From NCBI RefSeq assembly GCF_934560975.1, contig NZ_CAKTFO010000002.1:178186-242185 (forward strand): a stretch of 64,000 nucleotides of DNA, given 5' to 3'. The DNA comes from an uncultured Sphingomonas sp. (GTDB taxonomy: Bacteria; Pseudomonadota; Alphaproteobacteria; Sphingomonadales; Sphingomonadaceae). Of the stretch, positions 26,519 through 34,467 are shown in pieces. The notes under the pieces were generated by a model that saw only the letters and a list, made by a program, of their open reading frames with translations, ran no database searches and was not told the DNA's origin. How positions within the stretch are numbered: the first letter of the stretch is position 1; the number at the start of each line of letters is the position of its first letter. A program made the position numbers and the translations under genes.

Positions 26519-27358
26519 TTAGCCACGCTCGACGGGCCGGGACGGATCGCTGATCCATTCACTCCACGAGCCGGGATACAGACGCGCGCCCCGCAATCCC
26601 GCAAGCTCCATCGCCAGCAGGTTATGCGCCGCGGTTACCCCTGATCCGCATTGATGCACGATCGTGTGCGGCTCGTCGCTTCCAGCCAGCGCCCGCCATT
26701 CCGATGCCAGGGTCGAAGCCGCCTTGAAGTGACCATCTTCCCGCAGATTGTCGCGGAAGAACCGGTTGCGCGCGCCCGGAATATGTCCCGCCACGGGGTC
26801 GAGCGGATCGGGCTCCCCCCGGAAGCGATGCGGCGCACGCGCGTCCACGACCGAGAGGCGCTCCCCTTCCCGCAAGATATCGGCAGCGGTCGCCGTCGGC
26901 ATCGCGGCGGCCTGCGACGCCTGGAAGTCGCCATGCGTCGGGTCGGGACAAAGGCTGGCGAGCGGCAACCCCGCCGCTTCCCACGCCTGCAGCCCGCCAT
27001 CCAGCACCGCCACTGCATCATGCCCCAGCCAGCGCAGCAGCCACCACAAGCGCGCCGCATAGATGCCGCCGGACGCGTCATAGGCGACCACCTGTTGCCC
27101 CTTGTTCAACCCGCACGCGCGCAAGGTCCGCGCCAGCGCGTCGCGGTCGGGCAAGGGATGACGTCCGTTGCTGCCCGTCGGCCGGGCGGAGAGATCGTCG
27201 TCCAGGTTGAGGTAATGCGCGTCGGCAATATGCCCTGCCGCGTAAAGGGCGCAGCCGGCAGTGGAGTCGGCCAGGTCGAAACGGCAGTCGAACAGCGTCA
27301 CCCTGCCGTCACGCAGCAGCGCCTCCAGCCCGGACACGTCGATCAAGGTGGTGAACAT
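26519..27358 (-). CDS. sseA: 3-mercaptopyruvate/thiosulfate sulfurtransferase
   Basis: 279 residues with two rhodanese domains (about 1-140 and 155-275). The catalytic Cys237 lies in VHQCGSGVTA; CGSGVTA is the loop type of mercaptopyruvate sulfurtransferases rather than CRKGVTA of thiosulfate-preferring rhodaneses. Other landmarks are HIADAHYLNLDDDLSA, AYDASGGIYAARLWWLLRW and GHIPGARN. It transfers sulfane sulfur from 3-mercaptopyruvate to thiols or cyanide in the cytoplasm. The acyl-CoA dehydrogenase ends 15 bp upstream, so the two may be cotranscribed. Confidence 0.9.
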   Translation of the reverse strand: MFTTLIDVSGLEALLRDGRVTLFDCRFDLADSTAGCALYAAGHIADAHYLNLDDDLSARPTGSNGRHPLPDRDALARTLRACGLNKGQQVVAYDASGGIYAARLWWLLRWLGHDAVAVLDGGLQAWEAAGLPLASLCPDPTHGDFQASQAAAMPTATAADILREGERLSVVDARAPHRFRGEPDPLDPVAGHIPGARNRFFRDNLREDGHFKAASTLASEWRALAGSDEPHTIVHQCGSGVTAAHNLLAMELAGLRGARLYPGSWSEWISDPSRPVERG

Positions 27359-27373
27359 GGGCCTCCCCGTCGG

Positions 27374-28528
27374 TCAGACGCCGACCAGCTCGCGTCCGAT
27401 CAGCATGCGCCTGATCTCGTTGGTGCCGGCCCCGATGTCCAGCAGCTTGGCGTCGCGAAGATAGCGTTCCACCGGCCAATCCTTGGTATAGCCTGCCCCG
27501 CCCAGCGCCTGGATCGCCTCGTTCGCGACCTTTACCGCATTTTCGCTGGCATAAAGGATTGCTCCGGCCGCGTCGAAGCGCGTCGTCCGGCCGGCGTCGC
27601 AGGCGCGGGCGACGGCGTAGGAATAGGCACGAGCCGAGTTCAGCGCGACATACATGTCCGCCACCTTGGCCTGCACCAGCTGAAAGCTGCCGATCGGCTT
27701 CCCGAACTGCTTGCGCTCGCGAAGATAGGGCAGCACCGTGTCGAGACAGGCCTGCATGATGCCCAATTGCACGCCCGACAGCACCACCCGTTCATAATCC
27801 AGCCCCGACATCAGCACCTTTACGCCATCGTCGAGCAGTCCGAGGATGTTTTCATCAGGCACTACGCAATCGGTGAAGACCAATTCCGCCGTGGGCGAGC
27901 CGCGCATCCCCATCTTGTCGATCTTCTGGCCGATGGCGAAACCGGGCATCCCCGCTTCCACCAGAAAGGCGGTAATCCCCCTGGACCCCGCGTCGGGCGT
28001 GGTCCGGGCATAAACCAGCAACGTGTCGGCATAGGCCGCGTTGGTGATCCAGAACTTGGTGCCGTTCAGGCGATAGCCGCCATCGACCCGCTCCGCGCGC
28101 AGCGTCATCGCCACCACGTCGGACCCCGCGCTGACTTCGGACATCGCCAGACTGCCGATATGTTCGCCCGACACCAGTTTGGGCAGGTAACGCGCCTTCT
28201 GCTCGGCCGTGCCCCAGCGATGGACCTGGTTCACGCACAAGTTGGAATGCGCGCCATAGGACAGGCCGATCGAGGCGGAGGCGCGCGCCACCTCCTCGCA
28301 CGCCACCACATGTTCGAGGTAGCCGAGGCCGAGCCCGCCATAATCTTCCGCAACCGTGATGCCGTGCAGGCCGAGCGCGCCCATAGCCGGCCACAATTCA
28401 CGCGGAAACCAATCCTCGGCATCGATCCGCGCGGCCAGTGGCGCGATCCGCTCCGCCGCGAAACGCCCGGTCGTCGCGCGGATGGTCTCCGCCATCTCGC
28501 CCAGTGCGAAGTCCAGAAGCTCGGCCAT
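27374..28528 (-). CDS. Isovaleryl-CoA dehydrogenase-like acyl-CoA dehydrogenase
   Basis: 384 residues from MAELLDFALGE; further upstream codons lack protein-like character. Family motifs are GSLAMSEVSAGSDVVAM (flavin/substrate), KFWITNAAYADTLLVYA and the C-terminal RYLRDAKLLDIGAGTNEI. The LDYERVVLSG segment places a Glu where isovaleryl-CoA dehydrogenases carry their catalytic base. SNLCVNQVHRWG is also typical of that subgroup. It oxidises isovaleryl-CoA to 3-methylcrotonyl-CoA in leucine breakdown, passing electrons to ETF and then to the ETF:quinone oxidoreductase encoded at 61188-62825. Other leucine-pathway genes are not in the window. Confidence 0.88.
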   Translation of the reverse strand: MAELLDFALGEMAETIRATTGRFAAERIAPLAARIDAEDWFPRELWPAMGALGLHGITVAEDYGGLGLGYLEHVVACEEVARASASIGLSYGAHSNLCVNQVHRWGTAEQKARYLPKLVSGEHIGSLAMSEVSAGSDVVAMTLRAERVDGGYRLNGTKFWITNAAYADTLLVYARTTPDAGSRGITAFLVEAGMPGFAIGQKIDKMGMRGSPTAELVFTDCVVPDENILGLLDDGVKVLMSGLDYERVVLSGVQLGIMQACLDTVLPYLRERKQFGKPIGSFQLVQAKVADMYVALNSARAYSYAVARACDAGRTTRFDAAGAILYASENAVKVANEAIQALGGAGYTKDWPVERYLRDAKLLDIGAGTNEIRRMLIGRELVGV

Positions 28529-28655
28529 CACCCATCCTCGACATGATTGTATTTGCCACCGTTCATGCCGTGTTTCGCGGGTCAGCGCCATGGCGCGGCC
28601 CCGCCGAAGGAACACAAGGGCGGCAGCGGCTTTCCTCTCCGGAACAGGAGATCAT

Positions 28656-29891
28656 GTGGACGCTGAGGTCATTATCGTAGGCGCGGGCGCGGCCGGCATC
28701 GCGGCGGCGCGCAGGCTGAAAGACCATGGGCGGCGCATCCTGTTGGTGGAGGCCCTGGGCCGTATCGGCGGCCGCGCGTGGACCGTCACACGGGAAGGAC
28801 TGCCACTCGACATGGGGTGCGGCTGGCTCCACTCGGCGGAGCGCAATCCGCTGGTCGGCGTAGCGAAGGCACAGGGCGCCATCCTCGATCGGACACCGGC
28901 CGCCTGGGGCAACCAACTGCGCAACCTGGGCTTCAGTGTCGCCGAGCAGCGCGCCGCCCGGCGGGGCTATTCCGCGCTGCAGGAACAATTGGCCTCCGCA
29001 CCGCCGGCCAGCGACTGCGCCGGTGACGCGATGGCGCGCGACCATGACTGGCGGGGTTATGCCGACATGCTGAGCGGCGCGCTCAACGGTGCGGAACTCG
29101 ACCGCGTCTCCGCGCGCGACTTCGCTACCTATAACGAGGCCGCGACCGAGACAGACTGGCGCTTGCCCGCGGGCATGGGCACCATGATCGCCGGTTCGGC
29201 CGCCAACCTGCCGATCCGCATGGACACGCAGGTCGGCGCCATCGACACCAACGGCCGCACTGTAGCGGTCGAGACCTCGCGCGGTATGTTGCGATCCTCT
29301 GCCGTGATCGTGGCGGTGCCGACCGACGTGCTGGCACGCGGCGCAATTCGCTTCGGCCCCGGCATGACGGACCATTGCCACGCGGCAGCATGCCTGCCGC
29401 TCGGGCGGGTGGACAAACTGTTCCTGGGGATGGCCGATCCGGATGCCGTGCCACTGGAAACCCACCTGATCGGCAATCCGCATGATCCGCTCACCGGTAG
29501 CTATTACCTGCGTCCTTTCGGCCGACCCGTGATCGAATGCTTCTTCGGCGGCATCGCGGCCCGTGCCATGGAAGAAGCGGGCGACGAGGGACGGGTTGCG
29601 TTCGCCCGCGAGGAGCTAGGCAAGCTGCTCGGCGCACAGGCGGTGCGAGGCCTCAATGCGCTGGCGGGAAGCTGGTGGCACAGGGAGCCGAGCATCGGCG
29701 GGGCCTACAGCCATGCCCTGCCCGGCCATGCCGACAAGCGCGGCCTGCTGGCCACGCCACCATCCGACCGCCTGGCCTTTGCCGGAGAGGCCTGCTCCGT
29801 TCAGGATTACTCAACCGCGCATGGCGCATGGCAGTCCGGCATCGACGCCGCCAATTGGATCGAGGCTGCCCTGGCCCGCAACGCCGCATGA
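28656..29891 (+). CDS. FAD-dependent amine oxidase-like protein
   Basis: 411 residues from a GTG (28656) with AGGAG five bases upstream. The N-terminal dinucleotide fold is clear: DAEVIIVGAGAAGIAAARRL, then the arginine-rich GRIGGRAWT, and GCGWLHSAERNP. The C-terminal FAD-contact segment is LAFAGEACSVQDYSTAHGAW. This is the flavin monoamine oxidase group, which oxidises amines (including polyamines) or related substrates. No signal peptide is visible. The stop overlaps the next gene at ATGA. Because the protein is short for monoamine oxidases (usually 450 or more), its substrate domain is reduced and specificity is unknown. Confidence 0.85.
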   Translation: MDAEVIIVGAGAAGIAAARRLKDHGRRILLVEALGRIGGRAWTVTREGLPLDMGCGWLHSAERNPLVGVAKAQGAILDRTPAAWGNQLRNLGFSVAEQRAARRGYSALQEQLASAPPASDCAGDAMARDHDWRGYADMLSGALNGAELDRVSARDFATYNEAATETDWRLPAGMGTMIAGSAANLPIRMDTQVGAIDTNGRTVAVETSRGMLRSSAVIVAVPTDVLARGAIRFGPGMTDHCHAAACLPLGRVDKLFLGMADPDAVPLETHLIGNPHDPLTGSYYLRPFGRPVIECFFGGIAARAMEEAGDEGRVAFAREELGKLLGAQAVRGLNALAGSWWHREPSIGGAYSHALPGHADKRGLLATPPSDRLAFAGEACSVQDYSTAHGAWQSGIDAANWIEAALARNAA

Positions 29892-30355
29892 CAGAAAGGC
29901 TGCATCCCGTGCGAAAGAGAACCATCCTCCGGGTGCTGCTGATCGCCGCCTTCACGGTCGCGGGGGTGGCGCATATCAAGCATCCCCAACCGTTCGTGAA
30001 GATCGTGCCCTGGTGGGTGCCCTTTCCCCGGCTGACCGTGGTGCTGACCGGCTGGTGCGAACTTGCCGGTGCCGCCGGGCTGATCACGCGGCATTACCGG
30101 CGTACCGCCGGCATGATGTTCGCGCTCTATTCGGTCTGCGTGTTTCCGGCCAACATCAAGCATGCGCTGGATTACGGGCATAGCGCCGGGCTGGGCCCGG
30201 GCTGGCTCTACCATGGCCCACGCCTGCTGTTTCAGCCGGTGATCGTCTGGTGGTCGGTCTATGCCGGCGGCCTGACCGACTGGCCGTTCACAAAGCGAAG
30301 CCAAGCTGTTCTGCCGTCGGTTCCGGCTGATCGCTCGACAGTGTCGAGAGGGTAA
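29888..30355 (+). CDS. DoxX-like integral membrane protein
   Basis: 155 residues, ATG overlapping the amine oxidase stop. Four hydrophobic helices are visible: RVLLIAAFTVAGVAHI, a WWVPFPRLTVVLTGWCELAGAAG-like segment split by Pro, AGMMFALYSVCVFPANIKH, and LLFQPVIVWWSVYAGG. The HIKHPQPFVKIVPWW and PANIKHALD motifs are typical of small DoxX-like proteins of unknown function in proteobacteria. The last 68 bases run into the convergent dinB gene, so its 23 or so C-terminal residues overlap dinB in antisense. Confidence 0.8.
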   Translation: MTERLHPVRKRTILRVLLIAAFTVAGVAHIKHPQPFVKIVPWWVPFPRLTVVLTGWCELAGAAGLITRHYRRTAGMMFALYSVCVFPANIKHALDYGHSAGLGPGWLYHGPRLLFQPVIVWWSVYAGGLTDWPFTKRSQAVLPSVPADRSTVSRG

Positions 30356-31379
30356 GGCCGAGCAGGCGCACCCCCTTCTCCATCGGGCACAGCGCATCCA
30401 GCAGCGCCAGCCCGGCCGCGCCGATGGTCGCCCGGTCCCCAACCGCATGGGACAGGCTGCGCGCCCGCGTGATCTGGTGGAAGTCGGCATATTTGACCTT
30501 CAGCGTCACTGTCTTGCCGAAGGCCCCGGCGCGCCCGATCCGCTCCATCAGCGCGTCGAGCACGGCCTCCAGCGCGGTCGCAAGCTCGTCCCGCGCCTGT
30601 ATGTCGTGTGAGAAGGTCCGTTCCGCGCCCACCGACTTGCGGATGCGGTTGGCGCGCACCGGCCGGTCATCGATCCCCCGCGCCGCCTTGTAGAGATAAC
30701 CTGCGAAACTGCCGAAATGCGCCTCCAGAAAGGGCAGGCTCTGCGCCTTCAGGTCCGCCCCGCTGACGATGCCCAGCAGCGCCATCTTCTCCGCCGTTTT
30801 CGGCCCCACGCCATGGAAGCGGGCAACCGGCAGGCTTTCCACGAAGTGCGGACCGCGCGCGGGGGTGATGACGCACAGCCCGTCGGGCTTGTTCTGGTCG
30901 GAAGCGAGCTTGGCGATGAACTTGTTGTATGACACGCCGGCGGATGCGGTCAGGCCGATTTTCGCCTTGATGCGGGCACGTATCTCCTCCGCGATCACGC
31001 GGGCGGACGTGGTTCCCGATACGTCCAGATACGCCTCGTCCAGCGACAAGGGTTCGATCAGGTCGGTATGTTCGGCAAAGATGGCGCGGATCTGCCGGCT
31101 GATGGCGGAATAGACGTCGAAGCGCGGCTTGACGAAGATCAGGTCGGGACAGCGCCGCCGCGCGGTTGCCGAGGCCATCGCCGATCGCACGCCATAACGC
31201 CGCGCCTCGTAACTCGCCGCCGCGACCACGCCCCGTTCCCGCGAGCCGCCGACCGCGACCGGCTTGCCGCGCAAGGCCGGATCGTCGCGCTGCTCCACCG
31301 ACGCATAAAAGGCGTCCATGTCGACATGGATGATCTTGCGGACAGGATCGCCCCCGCCGCCGCTAACCGCATCGTCCAT
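30288..31379 (-). CDS. dinB: DNA polymerase IV
   Basis: 363 residues. Y-family palm residues are Asp20 in IIHVDMDAFYASVEQ and Asp114-Glu115 in SLDEAYLDVS. The steric region ASYEARRYGVRSAM, the thumb VGPKTAEKMALLGI and the little-finger domain (about 240-345) follow. The C-terminal QLGFAL resembles the beta-clamp-binding peptide QL(S/D)LF that recruits this polymerase to stalled forks. It performs error-prone translesion synthesis. Its 3' end overlaps the DoxX-like gene tail to tail by 68 bp. A LexA-type box was not recognised upstream. Confidence 0.95.
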   Translation of the reverse strand: MDDAVSGGGGDPVRKIIHVDMDAFYASVEQRDDPALRGKPVAVGGSRERGVVAAASYEARRYGVRSAMASATARRRCPDLIFVKPRFDVYSAISRQIRAIFAEHTDLIEPLSLDEAYLDVSGTTSARVIAEEIRARIKAKIGLTASAGVSYNKFIAKLASDQNKPDGLCVITPARGPHFVESLPVARFHGVGPKTAEKMALLGIVSGADLKAQSLPFLEAHFGSFAGYLYKAARGIDDRPVRANRIRKSVGAERTFSHDIQARDELATALEAVLDALMERIGRAGAFGKTVTLKVKYADFHQITRARSLSHAVGDRATIGAAGLALLDALCPMEKGVRLLGLTLSTLSSDQPEPTAEQLGFAL

Positions 31380-31485
31380 GCGATACGTTTAGCGGGGCGG
31401 GGGCAAAAGGGGAACAATTCTGTTGGTCAGGAACCTCGGGGGCTATATCGTTTTCCCTGGGCTCCGCTCACGCGCGGTCGCTAGA

Positions 31486-31944
31486 TCAGCGCGGCGGAAC
31501 CCCGCCCGGCGTCGCCGTCGTGCCCGTGCCCGTGCCCATGGTCGCGCGCGGCGATCCGCCGTTGCGCGACCGGGTCGTGTCGCGCGAGCGGCGCGAGCTG
31601 CCGGTGGTTGCGCCGGTCGTGCTGCCCGTATCGGTGCTCATGCCGCTGCCGGTGGAGGAACTGCTCATTCCAGTGCCGGTCGTCGAACCGGTCGAGCCCA
31701 CGCTGGTGCCCGTGTCGCCCGGCATCGTGCTGGTGGGGCTACCCACGTTGGGACCCGTGCCGACCGGCGACCCGGCATCCGTGCCGACACCCACGCCCGT
31801 GCCCATCGTAGTGGACGACGATCCGGGTGCGGTGACCGACCCTCCCGTCGTGCCGCCCATGGTCCCGCCGGCGGTGCCGCCGGTCGTCTGGGCCATGGCC
31901 GGCAATGCAATAGCTGCTGCCGCAATCATCATCAGGTTACGCAT
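31486..31944 (-). CDS. Exported Gly/Thr/Ser-rich low-complexity protein
   Basis: 152 residues starting with a clear signal peptide (MRNLMMIAAAAIALPAMAQ) and with AGGAGAGAG before the ATG. The mature part is almost entirely Gly, Thr, Ser, plus Pro and Val, with irregular repeats of TGG, TTG and GTG units, and a basic patch SSRRSRDTTRSRNGG near residue 120. No known domain is recognisable. It is probably a disordered exported or surface protein; the real function is unknown. Similar composition appears in the insertion of the RND pump at 37825-38085. The signal peptide and ribosome-binding site support it over the antisense open frame. Confidence 0.7.
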   Translation of the reverse strand: MRNLMMIAAAAIALPAMAQTTGGTAGGTMGGTTGGSVTAPGSSSTTMGTGVGVGTDAGSPVGTGPNVGSPTSTMPGDTGTSVGSTGSTTGTGMSSSSTGSGMSTDTGSTTGATTGSSRRSRDTTRSRNGGSPRATMGTGTGTTATPGGVPPR

Positions 31945-32001
31945 CGTCTCTCTCCTGTAAAACTTGAGGGAAGAACGGCTTAACTCTGATTTTGTGCCCT
32001 C

Positions 32002-32523
32002 TCAGGCCAATCTTTCCGGCACTTCTCCTGCTTCCTGCAGCAAGGTTTCACGGGAGGCCACCGCCTCCCATGGGAAAATAAACCAATGTTTATTTGTGGC
32101 GCGATCGATCGTGCGGGCGCGATAGTCCACCCGTGCACGCGAGCGAACATTGTCGATCAGCACGGCGACCCGTACCCCGTCCGGTTTGCCGCCATGCGCC
32201 GCGATGGTCGCGCGGATCGCCTCGATCGTGCCCCTGCTGTCGTTGATGTCGTCCACCAGCAGGATGCGCCGCCCTGCCCTGGTCACGCCGGCCAGCTTCG
32301 CCAGCAGTTCGTCGGCAAAGCCCGGAATGCCCGAGCTATAGTCGATCGTCAGCAGGCCAATGCCGGTGCGGTGCGACAGGTAGGCACCCGGCACCAGGCC
32401 CCCGCGGCCGACGCCGACGATATGGTCGGGCCGCCATCCGCCCGCGTCCAGCGCCTCCGCCACAGCATGCACGTCAGCCAGGAACGCCTCGTGGCTTATC
32501 GGCGCGAACTCAGGGCCGGTCAT
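32002..32523 (-). CDS. Phosphoribosyltransferase (purine salvage type)
   Basis: 173 residues from the ATG that overlaps the deaminase stop at ATGA. The PRPP-binding signature is RRILLVDDINDSRGTIEA (two acidic residues after hydrophobics), and VGVGRGGLVPGAYLSHR forms the pyrophosphate loop. The type I PRT fold fits hypoxanthine/xanthine phosphoribosyltransferases. Translational coupling to an adenine-deaminase-type enzyme suggests that it converts the product hypoxanthine to IMP in the cytoplasm. The C-terminal KHWFIFPWEAV is common in this gpt-like group. Confidence 0.85.
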   Translation of the reverse strand: MTGPEFAPISHEAFLADVHAVAEALDAGGWRPDHIVGVGRGGLVPGAYLSHRTGIGLLTIDYSSGIPGFADELLAKLAGVTRAGRRILLVDDINDSRGTIEAIRATIAAHGGKPDGVRVAVLIDNVRSRARVDYRARTIDRATNKHWFIFPWEAVASRETLLQEAGEVPERLA

Positions 32524-33527
32524 GCCGCCTCCGCATACAGATCCAACGCCGCCAGGTGTCGCGTCACCGCCGCATCGTCCAGAAAGGAGCCCAGGAAACT
32601 GTTGCGCGCCAGCGTGACGATCTGCTCGCGCGAGACGAACGGCGCGATCGCCCGGTAATTGTCCGCGACATAGCCGCCGAAATAGGCCGGATCGTCCGAA
32701 TTGATCGTCGCCCGCAGGCCGCTCTTCAACATCGCCGGGATGGGATGCTCGGCCGCGTCCCGCACCACGCACAGCTTCAGGTTGGACAGCGGGCAGACGG
32801 TCAGCGCCATGCCGCTGCGCGCCAGCCGGGTGACCAGCGCGTCATCCTCCATCGCGCGATTGCCATGGTCCAGCCGGTCCACGCCCAGCAGGTCCAGCGC
32901 CTCCAGCACATAGGCTGCCGGCCCTTCCTCCCCGGCATGGGCCACCCGCTTCAGCCCATGGGTGGCGGCGGCGGCAAAGACGCGCGCGAACTTTTCCGGC
33001 GGATGGCCGACCTCCGAACTGTCCAGGCCGACGCCCGCGATCCGGTCGAGCCACGGCTCGGCCGCCTGCAACGTCGCAAAGGCGGCCGCTTCGTCCAGGT
33101 GGCGGAGGAAGCACAGGATCAGCTTGGACGACATGCCATGCCGCGCCTCCGCTTCCGCCATCCCTGCCAGCAGGCCGTCGGCCACCACCTGAAACGGGAT
33201 GCCACGATCGGTATGGGTCTGCGGATCGAAGAAGATTTCGGCGTGGACCACGCCATCGGCATGCGCGCGAGCAAAATATGCGAGCGCCAGGTCGCGAAAA
33301 TCGTCCTCCGTGCGCAACACGTCGGCGCCCCGATAGTAGATATCCAGAAAGTCCTGGAGGCGAGTGAAATTGTACGCACCGCGCAGCTCCTCGACCGAGG
33401 AAAAGGGGATCTGGATGCGGTTACGCCGGGCGAAGTCGAACATCTGCTCCGGTTCGAGGCTGCCCTCGATGTGGAGATGGAGTTCCGCCTTGGGCAGGCC
33501 GGTGATGAACGTGTCGAGATCGGTCAT
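32520..33527 (-). CDS. Adenine deaminase-type adenosine deaminase family enzyme
   Basis: 335 residues. Zinc-binding His17 and His19 lie in ELHLHIEGSLEPE; the other site residues are HAGEEG, the Glu/His region LDSSEVGHPPEKFA, RLDHGNRAMED and INSDDPAYFGGYVADNY. The combination FDPQTHTDRGIPF and SDDPAYFGGYV is what I know from bacterial and yeast adenine deaminases (Aah1 type) rather than classical adenosine deaminases. It would turn adenine into hypoxanthine. It is coupled to a phosphoribosyltransferase downstream. The start codon overlaps, in antisense, the first possible ATG of the next gene. Confidence 0.85.
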   Translation of the reverse strand: MTDLDTFITGLPKAELHLHIEGSLEPEQMFDFARRNRIQIPFSSVEELRGAYNFTRLQDFLDIYYRGADVLRTEDDFRDLALAYFARAHADGVVHAEIFFDPQTHTDRGIPFQVVADGLLAGMAEAEARHGMSSKLILCFLRHLDEAAAFATLQAAEPWLDRIAGVGLDSSEVGHPPEKFARVFAAAATHGLKRVAHAGEEGPAAYVLEALDLLGVDRLDHGNRAMEDDALVTRLARSGMALTVCPLSNLKLCVVRDAAEHPIPAMLKSGLRATINSDDPAYFGGYVADNYRAIAPFVSREQIVTLARNSFLGSFLDDAAVTRHLAALDLYAEAA

Positions 33528-34467
33528 GATGTTGGGTTCCGGGCGTTGGTGCCCCCAATCTAGCGTTCCCCGCGCCCGGCGGAAGGGGGCGTGTCTGCTC
33601 GCGGCCGCGGCATTGCTTGTCGGGGCCCGCGCCAAGCCGGTACGCGAGGGCGAACTGGTCCTGCCCGCCGCCGATCCGGTGATCGCCGCCACCATAGCCG
33701 GCGTCCCCGTCCGCCTGCGGGTGGACCTCGACCGGCGGACCAGCGTGGAACTCAACCCGGACGTGGCAGCCCGACTGCCGCTCGCCTGGGAACAGGATAT
33801 CGCGATCGAGGTGGGCCGCGTCAGCCTGGACGGCCGCATCGCCATCGCACCGCTGACGGTCGCCGGGCGCACCCTGCCGATCCCCGTGGCAAGCTATGAC
33901 CGTCCCTGCTGCGACGGCGTGGATGGGGCGATCGGGGCCGACCTGCTGCCGTATGCGCGGGTGCGCTGGGTCCGTCGCGACGCGCCCGCGAACCAGGCCG
34001 TTCGTTCCCTGTCGCTGGAGCAAAGCGGGCTGTTCGGCCTGTCCAGCCCGGTGGACGGACTGGCGCTGCGCTTCGCCTCGGCCCAGACGGAGACCACCGC
34101 AACCGCTGCCGCCGGCGCGACCCTGGCGCACGATCACGGCGGAGGCTGGCATGGACCGCCGCGCACGATCCGTGCCGCCTTTGGCGTGTCCCGTCCGGTG
34201 CGGCAACTCGACTTCGCCCGACCCGCGTCTCTGGCGGGCTTCCGGTTCGACCATCTGCTGGTCCGCATTTCCGACTTTGCCGGCGACCGGCGGCTCCCGG
34301 ACGACCCCGCCGGCCGCGACGAGATCGTGGTCAGCCATGCGCTCCGCCGTCAGCGACCTTGGGCGGCAGTGACGCTCGGCGCCGATCGGCTCGATCTGTG
34401 TGCCGAAATCACGTATGTCGCCGAGCCGCGCAGCCTGATCCTCCATTGTGCATTCGATCGGCCGTGA
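33526..34467 (+). CDS. Predicted exported retropepsin-like protein, function unknown
   Basis: About 313 residues if the ATG at 33526 is used (33529 is equally possible). A basic stretch then ACLLAAAALLVGARA suggests a signal peptide starting near residue 20. The segments TIAGVPVRLRVDLDRRTSVELN and CDGVDGAIGADLLPYARVRW resemble the two halves of aspartyl-protease-like folds, with Asp in place of DTG(A/S). A His/Gly patch (HDHGGGWHGPP) lies in the middle. Catalytic competence is doubtful as DTGA is not intact. Its stop overlaps the GTG of the S41 peptidase, so the pair is one operon. The exact N terminus is uncertain. Confidence 0.55.
   Translation: MMLGSGRWCPQSSVPRARRKGACLLAAAALLVGARAKPVREGELVLPAADPVIAATIAGVPVRLRVDLDRRTSVELNPDVAARLPLAWEQDIAIEVGRVSLDGRIAIAPLTVAGRTLPIPVASYDRPCCDGVDGAIGADLLPYARVRWVRRDAPANQAVRSLSLEQSGLFGLSSPVDGLALRFASAQTETTATAAAGATLAHDHGGGWHGPPRTIRAAFGVSRPVRQLDFARPASLAGFRFDHLLVRISDFAGDRRLPDDPAGRDEIVVSHALRRQRPWAAVTLGADRLDLCAEITYVAEPRSLILHCAFDRP

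Noticed and set aside
31430..31452. GGAAC followed by CGTT, resembling an EcfG (general stress) promoter
   Set aside because: The spacer is 14 bases, shorter than the usual 16-17, and no gene starts downstream on that strand.
31520..31960. Plus-strand open frame rich in Val-Pro opposite the Gly/Thr protein
   Set aside because: No ribosome-binding site or signal peptide; its VP repeats are the complement of the GT-rich codons.
33364..33525. N-terminal extension of the retropepsin-like gene into the deaminase gene
   Set aside because: The extra residues are antisense to the conserved deaminase N terminus, and a signal peptide sits further downstream.
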